Origin: CAIKMD01 sp035277525
Lineage (GTDB): Bacteria; Pseudomonadota; Alphaproteobacteria; ATCC43930; CGMCC-115725
Reading direction: 5' to 3'
DNA: 64,000 nt
Assembly: GCA_035277525.1 (NCBI GenBank)
Contig: DATEKH010000147.1
Location: forward strand, 1 to 64,000
Position 1 is the first letter of the stretch, and each line of letters begins with the position of its first letter. Under the pieces are notes generated by a model that did no database searches, was not told where the DNA came from, and worked only from the letters and a program-made list of their open reading frames with translations. The translations under genes were made by a program, and so were the position numbers. Positions 34,262-42,935 of the stretch are shown piece by piece.

Positions 34262-35463
34262 GCCGTGCGCTCGATCACCGCCGCGATGCCCTGGCCGACG
34301 CCGATGCACATGGTGACGAGCGCGTAGCGCCCGCCGCGGCGCTGCAGCTCGCGCGTCGCGGTCAAGACGAGGCGCGCGCCCGAGGCGCCTAAGGGATGGC
34401 CGATCGCGATCGCGCCGCCATTGGGGTTGACGCGCTCATCCTCGTAATCGATCCCCATCAGCTTGAGGCAGCCCAGCACCTGGCTTGCGAACGCCTCGTT
34501 CAGCTCGATCACATCCATGTCTTTCAGGGCGAGCCCCGCGCGCTGCAATGCCTTTTGCGACGCCGGCACCGGGCCCAGCCCCATCACACGCGGCGCCACG
34601 CCGGCGACAGCGGCCGAGACGATGCGCGCCCAGGGCTTGGCACCGGCCTTCTCGCCGGCCTTCTTGGTGCCGATGACGAGCGCCGCCGCGCCGTCATTGA
34701 TGCCCGAGGCGTTGCCCGCGGTGACGACGCCGCCCTCGTTGAGCGGCTTCAGCGCGAGCAGCTTTTCAAGCGAACTCTCGGGCCGCGGGTGCTCGTCCTG
34801 CGCCACGATCGTCACCGCGCCTTTGCGGCCGGCGGCGACGCTCACCGGCATCAGCTCTTTGTCATAAAAGCCCGCTGCCTTGGCCTTGGCGTATTTCTGC
34901 TGCGAGGCGAGGGCGAATTTGTCGCTCTCCTCGCGCGTGATCTGATGCTCGCGCGCGACATTGTCGGCGGTCTCGGCCATGGTGTCGGCGCCATAAGCCT
35001 TCTCGATCTTGGGATTGGCAAAGCGCGCGCCGATGGTCGAATCGAACATGCGGTATTGGCGCTGATAGGGGGTCTCGGACTTCGCCATGACAAAAGGGGC
35101 GCGGCTCATGCTTTCGACGCCGCCGGCGATGAAGAGCTCGCCCTGGCCGGAGGAGGCCGCCCGCGCGCTGTCGAGCACGGCGGCGAGGCCGCTGCCGCAA
35201 AGCCGGTTGACGGTCAGGCCCGCGGTCTCGATCGGCAGGCCCGCGAGCAGCAGCGCATGGCGGGCGACGTTGCGCGCATCCTCGCCCGCCTGGTTGGTGC
35301 AGCCGATGACCGTGTCCTCGTAATCCTGCGGCTTGAACGGGTTGCGCCCGACCACTTGCTTGATCACGCCGGCGAGGAGATCGTCTGGGCGCACCGGGGC
35401 GAGCGCGCCGGCATGGCGGCCGATGGGCGTGCGCAATCCGTCATAGATATAGGCGTCGAGCAT
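34258..35463 (-). CDS. pcaF: Thiolase, 3-oxoadipyl-CoA thiolase (PcaF)-like
   Basis: 401 aa. Active-site Cys in NRLCGSGLAAVLDSARAASS, His in GGAIAIGHPLGASGARLVLT and second Cys in ALVTMCIGVGQGIAAV complete the thiolase triad. The start DAYIYDGLRTPIGRHAGALA is the typical PcaF/3-oxoadipyl-CoA thiolase N-terminus rather than that of a generic PhaA. It is convergent with the CoA-transferase genes, so all lie in one locus. It cleaves 3-oxoadipyl-CoA to succinyl-CoA and acetyl-CoA, or a related 3-oxoacyl-CoA. Confidence 0.9.
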   Translation of the reverse strand: MLDAYIYDGLRTPIGRHAGALAPVRPDDLLAGVIKQVVGRNPFKPQDYEDTVIGCTNQAGEDARNVARHALLLAGLPIETAGLTVNRLCGSGLAAVLDSARAASSGQGELFIAGGVESMSRAPFVMAKSETPYQRQYRMFDSTIGARFANPKIEKAYGADTMAETADNVAREHQITREESDKFALASQQKYAKAKAAGFYDKELMPVSVAAGRKGAVTIVAQDEHPRPESSLEKLLALKPLNEGGVVTAGNASGINDGAAALVIGTKKAGEKAGAKPWARIVSAAVAGVAPRVMGLGPVPASQKALQRAGLALKDMDVIELNEAFASQVLGCLKLMGIDYEDERVNPNGGAIAIGHPLGASGARLVLTATRELQRRGGRYALVTMCIGVGQGIAAVIERTA

Positions 35464-35510
35464 GAGGGGGTGTCCTTTCCAGAACGCGACAACCCGACAG
35501 CCTTTTGATC

Positions 35511-35568
35511 GTCACCCGCGGGCTTGTCCCGCGGGTCCATGGATTGCCGGGACAAGCCCAGCAATGAC
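35511..35568. repeat. Palindromic dispersed-repeat element upstream of the thiolase gene
   Basis: GGGCTTGTCCCG (35520-35531) and CGGGACAAGCCC (35548-35559) form a perfect 12-bp inverted repeat, with outer GTCA/TGAC ends. It is the familiar alphaproteobacterial intergenic type (GTCA ... GGGCTTGTCCCG ... TCCATGGATTGC ... AATGAC). It sits between the divergent thiolase and gamma-glutamyltransferase starts. Confidence 0.7.
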
Positions 35569-35652
35569 GAGAAGGAGAAGGCGCACCGGGATCAATTCAC
35601 GGGGCTGAAATTAGGCAATGCGGCGGGACCCGACAAGCGATATGGATAGGCG

Positions 35653-37233
35653 ATGCGCGACTTCGTACAACCCAATCGTTCCGCCGCCGTTTCCGCCAAT
35701 GGCATGGCCGCGACCTCGCATCCGCTCGCGAGTTTGACCGCCCTCGAGGTGCTGCGCCAGGGCGGCAACGCGGTCGATGCCGCAATCGCGACCATCGCCA
35801 TGCTGTGCGTCACGGAGCCGCATATGACCGGCATCGGCGGCGATTGCTTCGTGCTCTATGCGAAGGCGGGCGCGGCGCCTATCGCCTTGAACGGCTCGGG
35901 CCGCGCGCCGATGAAGGCGAGCGTCGATTGGTATCGCGCGCAGGGCATAAGCGCGATCGAGGTCGAGACGCCGCATGCGGTGAGCGTGCCGGGCGCGATC
36001 GACGCCTGGTGCCGGCTCCTCGAGGATCACGGCACCAAGGAGATGGCCGAACTCTTCGCCCCCGCGATCAAGCTCGCGGAGGAGGGCTATGCGGTGACGC
36101 CGCGCGTCGCCGCCGATTTTTCCGGCAGCTTCCCGAAACAGGCGCGCGACGCCGACGCCGCGCGCGTCTTCGCGCCCAAGGGCCGGCCGATCGGCCTCGG
36201 CGAAAAGCTCTATCAGCCGGCGCTCGCCGCCACCTTCAAGCGCATCGCGCGCAAGGGCCGCGCCGGATTCTATGAAGGCCCGGTCGCGGAAGAGATCGTC
36301 GTGAAGCTCAACAAGCTCGGCGGGCTCCACACGCTCGAGGATTTCGCGTTACAGAAATGCGAATACGTGGCGCCGATCGCGGCGCCCTATCGCGGCTATG
36401 ATGTCTATGAATGCCCGCCCAACGGCCAGGGCCTTGCCGCGCTTATGATCCTGCGCGTGCTCGAGGGCTATGCACTCGGCGGCGATGAATTCACCGAGGC
36501 CGACCGGATCCATCTTCTCGCCGAGGCCGTCAAGGCGAGCTATCGCGCGCGCGACGCCTATTTCGCCGATCCGCGCTTCAGCGCCGTTGATCTCGAGCGC
36601 TTTCTCTCCGATGACTATGCAGCTGCGGTGCGGGCTCGCATCCGGCTCGATCGCGCCTCCGCGCCCCAATCATGGGACGAGGTGGTGCACAAGGACACGG
36701 TCTATTTCGCGATCGTCGATCGCGACGGCAACGCCATCTCCTTCATCAACTCGCTGTTCCATGATTTCGGCAGCGGCATCTTCGTGCCGGGCTGCGGCGT
36801 GATGCTGCACAACCGTGCCATCAGCTTCCGCCTCGATCCGGCGCATCCCAACGCGATCGCGCCGGGCAAGCGGCCGATGCATACGATCATTCCCGGCATG
36901 CTGATGCAGGGCGGCGCGGCGGTGATGCCCTTCGGCGTCATGGGCGGCGCCTATCAGGCTTGCGGCCACGCGCATTTCCTCTCGCAGATGCTCGATCGCG
37001 GCCTCGATCCGCAAGCGGCGGCCGAGGCACCGCGCAGCTTCGCCTTCGACGGCTATCTCCAGCTCGAATCGACCATCGCGCTCGGGATCGCGCGCGACCT
37101 TGCCGGGCGCGGCCACAGCGTGCTGCGCGGCGGACCCTTGGGCGGCTGTCAGGCGGTTTGGATCGACCGCGCACGCGGCTGCCTCATCGGCGGCTCCGAT
37201 CCGCGCAAGGATGGCTGCGCGCTTGGCTATTGA
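35653..37233 (+). CDS. Gamma-glutamyltransferase/cephalosporin acylase family protein
   Basis: 526 aa Ntn-hydrolase precursor of the GGT family. The N-terminal part has ALEVLRQGGNAVDAAIATIA and TGIGGDCFVLYAKAG. The autoprocessing threonine that becomes the N-terminal nucleophile is in VVHKDTVYFAIVDRDGNAIS, preceded by the expected roughly 350-residue large subunit. The oxyanion and substrate segments are HNRAISFRLDPAHPNAIAPG and KRPMHTIIPGMLMQGG. No signal peptide is obvious, unlike periplasmic GGTs, so a cytoplasmic amide or glutathione-derivative hydrolase is likely. Confidence 0.9.
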   Translation: MRDFVQPNRSAAVSANGMAATSHPLASLTALEVLRQGGNAVDAAIATIAMLCVTEPHMTGIGGDCFVLYAKAGAAPIALNGSGRAPMKASVDWYRAQGISAIEVETPHAVSVPGAIDAWCRLLEDHGTKEMAELFAPAIKLAEEGYAVTPRVAADFSGSFPKQARDADAARVFAPKGRPIGLGEKLYQPALAATFKRIARKGRAGFYEGPVAEEIVVKLNKLGGLHTLEDFALQKCEYVAPIAAPYRGYDVYECPPNGQGLAALMILRVLEGYALGGDEFTEADRIHLLAEAVKASYRARDAYFADPRFSAVDLERFLSDDYAAAVRARIRLDRASAPQSWDEVVHKDTVYFAIVDRDGNAISFINSLFHDFGSGIFVPGCGVMLHNRAISFRLDPAHPNAIAPGKRPMHTIIPGMLMQGGAAVMPFGVMGGAYQACGHAHFLSQMLDRGLDPQAAAEAPRSFAFDGYLQLESTIALGIARDLAGRGHSVLRGGPLGGCQAVWIDRARGCLIGGSDPRKDGCALGY

Positions 37234-37301
37234 GGCGAGGCGGTGGGCACTGCGATGCCTTAATTTGAGCGGCGCGCCGAAAATTTAAGCAGCGCGTGGA
37301 G

Positions 37302-37640
37302 CTACAGTGCGGCGCCGCCGCTCTCGCCGGTGCGGATGCGATAGGCCGCGCCGAGATCCAGCACGAAGACCTTGCCGTCGCCGATCTTGCCGGTCTTGGC
37401 CGCAGCCTCGATCGCCTCGACCACCTGGTTGGCCTGGCCGTCTTCAACCGCGACCTCGACCTTCATTTTCGGCACCAGAGTGACGGTGTACTCGTTGCCG
37501 CGATAGATTTCGGTCTGGCCCTTTTGCCGGCCGAAGCCGCGCACGTCGCTGACCGTCATGCCCTGGATGCCGAGCTTGGTCAGCGCGTCGCGCACCGCGT
37601 CGAATTTGAACGGCTTGATGATCGCCACTACATATTTCAT
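37302..37640 (-). CDS. glnK: PII nitrogen-signalling protein (GlnK/GlnB)
   Basis: 112 aa from the ATG at 37638-37640. The trimeric PII signalling protein shows MKYVVAIIKPFKFDAVRDAL, the T-loop RGFGRQKGQTEIYRGNEYTV with the uridylylated Tyr51, the B-loop and the C-terminal YRIRTGE. It binds ATP/ADP and 2-oxoglutarate and reports nitrogen status. No amtB is beside it, which is unusual for GlnK. A near-perfect sigma-54 promoter about 60 bp upstream supports nitrogen-dependent expression and the GlnK rather than GlnB label. Confidence 0.93.
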   Translation of the reverse strand: MKYVVAIIKPFKFDAVRDALTKLGIQGMTVSDVRGFGRQKGQTEIYRGNEYTVTLVPKMKVEVAVEDGQANQVVEAIEAAAKTGKIGDGKVFVLDLGAAYRIRTGESGGAAL

Positions 37641-37713
37641 GAGACTCCCCAATTCGGTTTGAGCAAAAATCCCCAGCTGCGCGTGATCCGAAAGAACGTT
37701 CAACCCCTCTTCC

Positions 37714-37728
37714 GCAAGATGCGTGCCA
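37714..37728 (-). promoter_or_regulatory. Sigma-54 (RpoN) promoter of glnK
   Basis: On the minus strand the bases read TGGCACGCATCTTGC, matching the -24/-12 consensus TGGCACG-N4-TTGC at every fixed position. Transcription would start about 12 bases further on (near 37702), giving an untranslated leader of about 60 nt before the glnK ATG. No clear NtrC palindrome was found by eye in the region upstream. Confidence 0.75.
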
Positions 37729-37904
37729 TCGCCCGCGGCCCCTGGGCGGCGCAGGACGATCGGCCTCGTGCCGCGCTGCGACGCGATACCGCCTTGGCAG
37801 CGGGGACAGTCTCCGGTAAGACATCGCCGCCTTGGTATTCGGCAAAATTCCACAGGAAAATTAAGGAAATAGACGTCGTCTTTGAGGCGCTATAGCGAAA
37901 CGAA

Positions 37905-40900
37905 ATGACCGATTTGGTGCTCCAACATGGGCTCAGCTTTGCGGATCTCTATCGCCGCGAAGGGCTGGTGCGACTCGATGCCGCCTTCATCGAGCATGTG
38001 AAATCGGCGGATATCGGGCTGTTCAACCGGCTGGTCACGGCGCGCCGTGCGCCCGAAGCGCTCGCCGCCAAGGACGAGTCGGAGCTGCTGATCGAGCTCG
38101 CGCCGCATCTCGAGGATTTCGTGGCGGCGCTGTTCGGCATCGGGCGCGAGGCACGCGCCCTCCAGGCCCGCCACGACACGCTCGCGCCGCTCTACACGGT
38201 GAAGCGCCTCTTCGTGCAGCGGCGCGCCGCCAAGAGCGCCTCGCCCGAGGAAGCGGCGCGCATCGACGGCGCGGCGGTGACGGCGGCGCTTGAAAAGCGG
38301 TTTGGCGAAAGCCTCACCGAATCGAGCTACGCGCGGCACGTGGCGCATTGGCTCGAGGCCGAGGAGGAGCATCAGGCGGCGCTCGAGGAAGCCGCGCGCT
38401 ACGCGGCCTGGGCGCTCTATGCGCCGGAGGGCCGAGCGCGCCATGGCAAGGGCGTGCTGTTCCAGGTGCCGCACCGGCTCGACATGCAGCGCCTGGTGCC
38501 GGTCGAGACCGTGACCGAGCATGGCGTCACCATGCTGTGCCTGCCGGAGGATCACCGCCGGCGCCGCGAAGGCTTCGCGCTGACCGATCCGGGCATGGAC
38601 CTGACCGGCGCACTCGACCACGCGAATTACTGCATCTGGTGCCACAACCAGGGCAAGGACAGCTGCTCGAAGGGCCTCAAAGACCGCAAGACCGGCAAAT
38701 TCCAGAACACGGTTTTCGGCGTGACGCTGACCGGCTGTCCGCTCGAGGAAAAAATCTCGGAGATGAACCTCGTCAAGTCGCGTGGTTTCTCGGTCGGCGC
38801 GATGGCGATCGCCGCGATCGACAATCCGATGATGGCCGGCACCGGGCACCGTATCTGCAATGACTGCATGAAGGCCTGCATCTATCAGAAGCAGGACCCG
38901 GTCGACATTCCGCAGATCGAGACGCGCACCCTCAAAGACGTGCTGAGCCTGCCCTGGGGCTTCGAGATCTACAGCCTGATCACGCGCTGGAATCCGCTCG
39001 ATCTGCGCCGGGCTTTGCCCAAGCCCGAGACCCAGTACAAGGTGCTGGTGGTGGGGCTGGGGCCCGCGGGCTTCACCCTCGCGCATCATCTGATGAATGA
39101 CGGCCATCATGTCGTCGGCATCGACGGGCTGAAGATCGAGCCACTGCCGCCGGGTTTGGCCGGGGCTCGCTTTCACCCGATCCGCGACGTGAAAGATCTG
39201 TGGGAAGGGCTCGACGACCGCGTGATGGCGGGGTTCGGCGGCGTCGCCGAATACGGCATCACCGTGCGCTGGGACAAGAATTTCCTCAAAGTGATCCGCC
39301 TCCTGATCGAGCGGCGGCAGCAATTCGCTTTTTATGGCGGCGTGCGCTTCGGCGGCACGATGACGGTCGACCAGGCCTTCGCGCTGGGCTTCGATCACAT
39401 CGCGCTCTGCGCTGGCGCCGGGCGGCCGACCATCGTCGCGATGAAGAACGGCCTGGCGCGCGGCGTGCGCCAGGCCTCGGATTTCCTCATGGCGCTGCAA
39501 TTGACCGGCGCGGCGAAAACCTCGAGCCTCGCCAACCTCACCGTGCGCCTGCCGATCGTCGTCATCGGCGGCGGCTTGACCGCGATCGACACGGCCACGG
39601 AATCGCTCGCCTATTACCCGATCCAGGTCGAGAAATTCCTCGCACGCTACGAAACGCTGGTGGCCGAGCGCGGCGAGGCGACGGTGCGGGCGAGCTGGAG
39701 CGAGGAGGACTCGCTCGTCGCCGAGGAGTTCATCGCGCATGCAAAAGCGATTCGCGCCGAGCGCCAGTCGGCGAAGCGCCACGGCAGGGCCGCGCGCATC
39801 GGCGAGCTGCTTCAGCAATGGGGCGGCGTCACCATCGCCTATCGCCGCCGGCTGATCGACGCGCCGAGCTATACCCTCAATCACGAGGAAGTGGCGAAGG
39901 CGATGGAGGAGGGCATCCGCTTCGCCGAAGGCCTCGCGCCCGAGGCGGTCGAAATCGACCGCTTCGGCCATGCGAAGGCGATCACGCTCCTCGCGCATGA
40001 GGTCGAGAAGGGCACGGGCAAGATCATCCCGACCGATCGGCGCGTGACCTTGCCGGCGCGCGCCATCCTGGTCGCGGCCGGGACCCAGCCCAACACCGTG
40101 CTGGCGCGCGAGGATGCATCGATCGAAATCGACGGGCGCTATTTCCAGGCCTATGACGAGGCCGGCGACAAGGTGAAGCCGCAGCGCGTCGCCAAGCCGG
40201 ACCAGGTGCAGGTGTTGATGAGCCATCGCCCGGATGGCCGCGCCATCAGCTTCTTCGGCGATCTGCATCCGTCCTTCGCCGGCAATGTCGTCAAGGCGAT
40301 GGGCGGCGCCAAGCTCGGCTATCCGGTGGTGAGCCGCATGCTGGCGCGGCGCCAGCCCGAGGTCCCCGCGCCGCAGGCGCTCATTGCGCGGCTCGATGAC
40401 GAGCTGCGCCCCAAGGTTCATGCGGTGCAGGAGCTCGCGCCGAAGATCGTCGAGGTGGTGCTGCATGCGCCGATGGCGGCGCGCGCCTTCAAGCCCGGCC
40501 AGTTCTTCCGCTTGCAGAATTACGAAAGCCGCGCGCTCACGAGCGACGGGACGGTGCTGACCATGGAAGGGCTCGCGCTCACCGGTGCGACGGTCGATCC
40601 CGCGCGCGGCCTGTTATCGACCATCGTGCTCGAGATGGGCGGCTCCTCCGATCTATGCCGCCTGCTCGAGCCGGGCGAGCCGGTGGTTCTGATGGGCCCG
40701 ACCGGCACACCGACCGAGACGCCGAGCGGCGAGACCGTCGTGCTCGTCGGCGGGGGCTTGGGCAATGCCGTGTTGCTGTCGATCGGCGATGCGCTGCGCC
40801 GCGCCGGCTCGAAGGTGCTCTATTTCGCGGGCTATAAGAAGCCGGAGGACCGTTACAAGGTCGCCGAGATCGAGGCCGCGGCCGATTGCGTCGTCTGGTG

Positions 40901-41384
40901 CTGCGACGTGTCGCCGGGCTTCAAGGCGACGCGGCCGCAGGACAAAGCCTTCATCGGCAACATCGTCGAAGCGATGAAGGCCTATGCCGAAGGCGGGCTT
41001 GGCGACACGCGCTTGAAGCTCGAGTCCGCCGATCGGCTCGTCGTCATCGGCTCGGACGGGATGATGGGAGCGGTGGCGCGGGCGCGCGATGGCGTCCTGA
41101 AGCCGCATTTGAAGCCGGGGCATCGCGCGATCGCCTCGATCAACTCGCCGATGCAATGCATGATGAAGGAAATCTGCGCCCAGTGCCTCCAGCCGCAGAA
41201 GGACCCGGCGACCGGCGAGGAGACGATCGTGTTCTCCTGCTTCAACCAGGATCAGGCGCTCGACCGCGTCGATTTCGGCGCGCTGCATGAGCGGCTGGTG
41301 CAGAACAGCGTCGAGGAAAAACTCGGCGCTTTGTGGATCGATCGCTGCTTGAAGGATATCGGCCGCCGCGAAGCGGCGGAGTAG
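37905..41384 (+). CDS. 1159-aa fused iron-sulfur flavoprotein: GltD/NfnB-like core plus NfnA/PyrK-like reductase module
   Basis: Four regions are visible. Residues 1-240 are mostly helical and unassigned. Residues 243-330 hold cysteines Cys243/246, Cys278 in LTGCPLEEKISEMN and Cys318/321/325 in CNDCMKACIYQ. They are arranged like the N-terminal double [4Fe-4S] domain of GltD and NfnB. Residues 380-800 are a two-dinucleotide flavoprotein, VVGLGPAG (384-389) for FAD and IGGGLTAIDTATE (555-557) for NAD(P). Residues about 830-1115 are a ferredoxin-reductase-type module (KPGQFFRLQNYESR, VLVGGGLGNAVLLSIGDALR) ending in Cys1085, 1091, 1094 and 1112, a PyrK/NfnA-like [2Fe-2S] set. The function is unproven; an Nfn-type transhydrogenase or a reductase donating to an unlinked partner is likely. 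Divergent from glnK. Confidence 0.8.
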   Translation: MTDLVLQHGLSFADLYRREGLVRLDAAFIEHVKSADIGLFNRLVTARRAPEALAAKDESELLIELAPHLEDFVAALFGIGREARALQARHDTLAPLYTVKRLFVQRRAAKSASPEEAARIDGAAVTAALEKRFGESLTESSYARHVAHWLEAEEEHQAALEEAARYAAWALYAPEGRARHGKGVLFQVPHRLDMQRLVPVETVTEHGVTMLCLPEDHRRRREGFALTDPGMDLTGALDHANYCIWCHNQGKDSCSKGLKDRKTGKFQNTVFGVTLTGCPLEEKISEMNLVKSRGFSVGAMAIAAIDNPMMAGTGHRICNDCMKACIYQKQDPVDIPQIETRTLKDVLSLPWGFEIYSLITRWNPLDLRRALPKPETQYKVLVVGLGPAGFTLAHHLMNDGHHVVGIDGLKIEPLPPGLAGARFHPIRDVKDLWEGLDDRVMAGFGGVAEYGITVRWDKNFLKVIRLLIERRQQFAFYGGVRFGGTMTVDQAFALGFDHIALCAGAGRPTIVAMKNGLARGVRQASDFLMALQLTGAAKTSSLANLTVRLPIVVIGGGLTAIDTATESLAYYPIQVEKFLARYETLVAERGEATVRASWSEEDSLVAEEFIAHAKAIRAERQSAKRHGRAARIGELLQQWGGVTIAYRRRLIDAPSYTLNHEEVAKAMEEGIRFAEGLAPEAVEIDRFGHAKAITLLAHEVEKGTGKIIPTDRRVTLPARAILVAAGTQPNTVLAREDASIEIDGRYFQAYDEAGDKVKPQRVAKPDQVQVLMSHRPDGRAISFFGDLHPSFAGNVVKAMGGAKLGYPVVSRMLARRQPEVPAPQALIARLDDELRPKVHAVQELAPKIVEVVLHAPMAARAFKPGQFFRLQNYESRALTSDGTVLTMEGLALTGATVDPARGLLSTIVLEMGGSSDLCRLLEPGEPVVLMGPTGTPTETPSGETVVLVGGGLGNAVLLSIGDALRRAGSKVLYFAGYKKPEDRYKVAEIEAAADCVVWCCDVSPGFKATRPQDKAFIGNIVEAMKAYAEGGLGDTRLKLESADRLVVIGSDGMMGAVARARDGVLKPHLKPGHRAIASINSPMQCMMKEICAQCLQPQKDPATGEETIVFSCFNQDQALDRVDFGALHERLVQNSVEEKLGALWIDRCLKDIGRREAAE

Positions 41385-41387
41385 GCG

Positions 41388-42161
41388 CTACTCGAGGATT
41401 GTGCGCCAGCCCTGGGGGCCCAGCGCCTCGAGCGGATGGAAGCGCGCCTTGTACGACATCTTGGCGCTGTCGGCGATCCAATAGCCGAGATAGACGAAGG
41501 GGAGCCGGCGCCGCCGCGCCTCGTCGACCAGCGCGAGGACCAAGAGCGTGCCGAGGCTGCGCTTGCCGGCCTCGGGCGCGTAGAAGCTGTAGACGGCGGA
41601 GAGCCCGTCATCGAGCGGATCGTAAAGCCCGGTGCCCCACAGCGCGCCCGCCGCGTCGCGCAGCTCGATCATCCGGGTGGCGACCGGGCTGTCCTCGACC
41701 ATCGCCTGGTAATCGCCGAAGGTCATCGCCGCCATGTCGCTGTCGCTGTGGCGCGAGCGCTGATAGCGCTGAAACAGGCGGAACTGCTCGAGCGTCGCTT
41801 CGGCTTCGAGCGAGCGGCGCAGAATATCGCGATTGGTGTTGCGGATGCGGCGCAGCGATCGGCTCTCGACGAAATGCGCCACCGGAATGCGCACCGGCAC
41901 GCAGGCCGAGCAGCCGACGCAAGCCGGGCGATAGGCGACGTGATGGCTGCGCCGGAACCCCGCACGCGAGAGATCATTGTAGAAGGCAGCCGCCTGGCGT
42001 CCGGCGAGCTCGGTGACGAGCTTGCGCTCGACCTTGCCCGGCAGATAGGGGCATGGAAGGGCGCTGGTGCGGTAGAAATGCTGCGGCGCGACCGACAACC
42101 GCTCGGGCGCCATCCCGACCGCGCCGACGAAATTCTTGCCGCTTCCGTGACCTTCGGGCAT
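41388..42161 (-). CDS. bpt: Bacterial arginyl/leucyl-tRNA-protein transferase (Bpt/Ate type)
   Basis: 257 aa from the ATG at 42159-42161 (AGGA upstream); ATG at 42113 would give the more usual N-terminus MAPERLSVAPQHFYRTS. Family hallmarks are ALPCPYLPGKVERKLVTELA with a conserved cysteine, RPACVGCSACVPVRIPVAHF with three cysteines, DGLSAVYSFYAPEAGKRSLG and PFVYLGYWIADSAKMSYKARF. It attaches an amino acid from charged tRNA to protein N-termini bearing acidic residues, creating an N-degron. Convergent with the fused flavoprotein gene (4 bp apart). Confidence 0.92.
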   Translation of the reverse strand: MPEGHGSGKNFVGAVGMAPERLSVAPQHFYRTSALPCPYLPGKVERKLVTELAGRQAAAFYNDLSRAGFRRSHHVAYRPACVGCSACVPVRIPVAHFVESRSLRRIRNTNRDILRRSLEAEATLEQFRLFQRYQRSRHSDSDMAAMTFGDYQAMVEDSPVATRMIELRDAAGALWGTGLYDPLDDGLSAVYSFYAPEAGKRSLGTLLVLALVDEARRRRLPFVYLGYWIADSAKMSYKARFHPLEALGPQGWRTILE

Positions 42162-42243
42162 TCCGTCCTATCCGCTCGATACCACCACCGATCCCGATTA
42201 TGTATGACCAAGCCGCGGCGAGGCCAGAGGGTTGCAATCGCTC

Positions 42244-42864
42244 TCAGCTTAGGCCGATCATCACCCGCTTGCGATACGCCGGGCGTTCGGCCAAGCATTT
42301 GTACCAGTCTTCGAGATGGCCGAACGCGGCGCGCTCGATCGGCAGTTCGTAAAAGCGATAGGTCAGGATGCCGACCGGAATGTCGCCGATCGAGAAGGCG
42401 CTGCCGCCGAGATAGGGCGTCTCGCCGAGATAGCGGTCGAGAATGGCCATCACCTGATTGGTCCGGGCCACGGACTCGGCGATCTTCTTGGCGTCGCGCT
42501 GCTCGGGCTTCATGCGCACGAGCTGGGCGAAGGCGGGCGTGAGTGCCGGCACCAGGGTGGTCAGGGCCCAATCGAGCCAGCGGTCGCCATGGGCGCGGTC
42601 GTGGGGGGCGGCGGGCAGAAGACGCTGACCGGGATCCTTGGCGGCGAGGTAGCGCAGGATCGAATTTGATTCCCATAGGACGAAATCATCCTCGATCAGG
42701 GTCGGCACCAACTCGTTCGGATTGAGCTTGCGATAGTCGGGCGTGTGGTTGCCGCCATGGTCGAGGCCGTAGAGCTCGAGCGTGAACGGCGTGCCCAGCT
42801 CGTCGAGAAGCCACAGCACCTTTTGCGTGTTGTAGGAATTGGGCCGCCCCAGAATTCGCAGCAT
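42244..42864 (-). CDS. Glutathione S-transferase family protein
   Basis: 206 aa. Thioredoxin-like N-terminal domain with the active-site region RILGRPNSYNTQKVLWLLDE (Ser/Asn near residue 8-9), LNPNELVPTLIEDDFVLWES (cis-Pro then ES), and the C-terminal helical domain with YLGGSAFSIGDIPVGILTYR. Resembles the small bacterial GST group with S-N-T at the glutathione thiol site. It is 82 bp from the arginyltransferase start on the same strand. Confidence 0.88.
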   Translation of the reverse strand: MLRILGRPNSYNTQKVLWLLDELGTPFTLELYGLDHGGNHTPDYRKLNPNELVPTLIEDDFVLWESNSILRYLAAKDPGQRLLPAAPHDRAHGDRWLDWALTTLVPALTPAFAQLVRMKPEQRDAKKIAESVARTNQVMAILDRYLGETPYLGGSAFSIGDIPVGILTYRFYELPIERAAFGHLEDWYKCLAERPAYRKRVMIGLS

Positions 42865-42935
42865 CGCCGCCTCCCGATCGCTGTCGCAAGATCATGGCGC
42901 CGAAGGGCGCCCTGTCAACCCGAGCGAGGGCGCGC

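Noticed and set aside
37890..40466. Very long (858-codon) open frame on the minus strand
   Set aside because: It is antisense to the conserved flavoprotein, is arginine-, histidine- and aspartate-rich as expected from GC-rich codons read backwards, and shows no domain.
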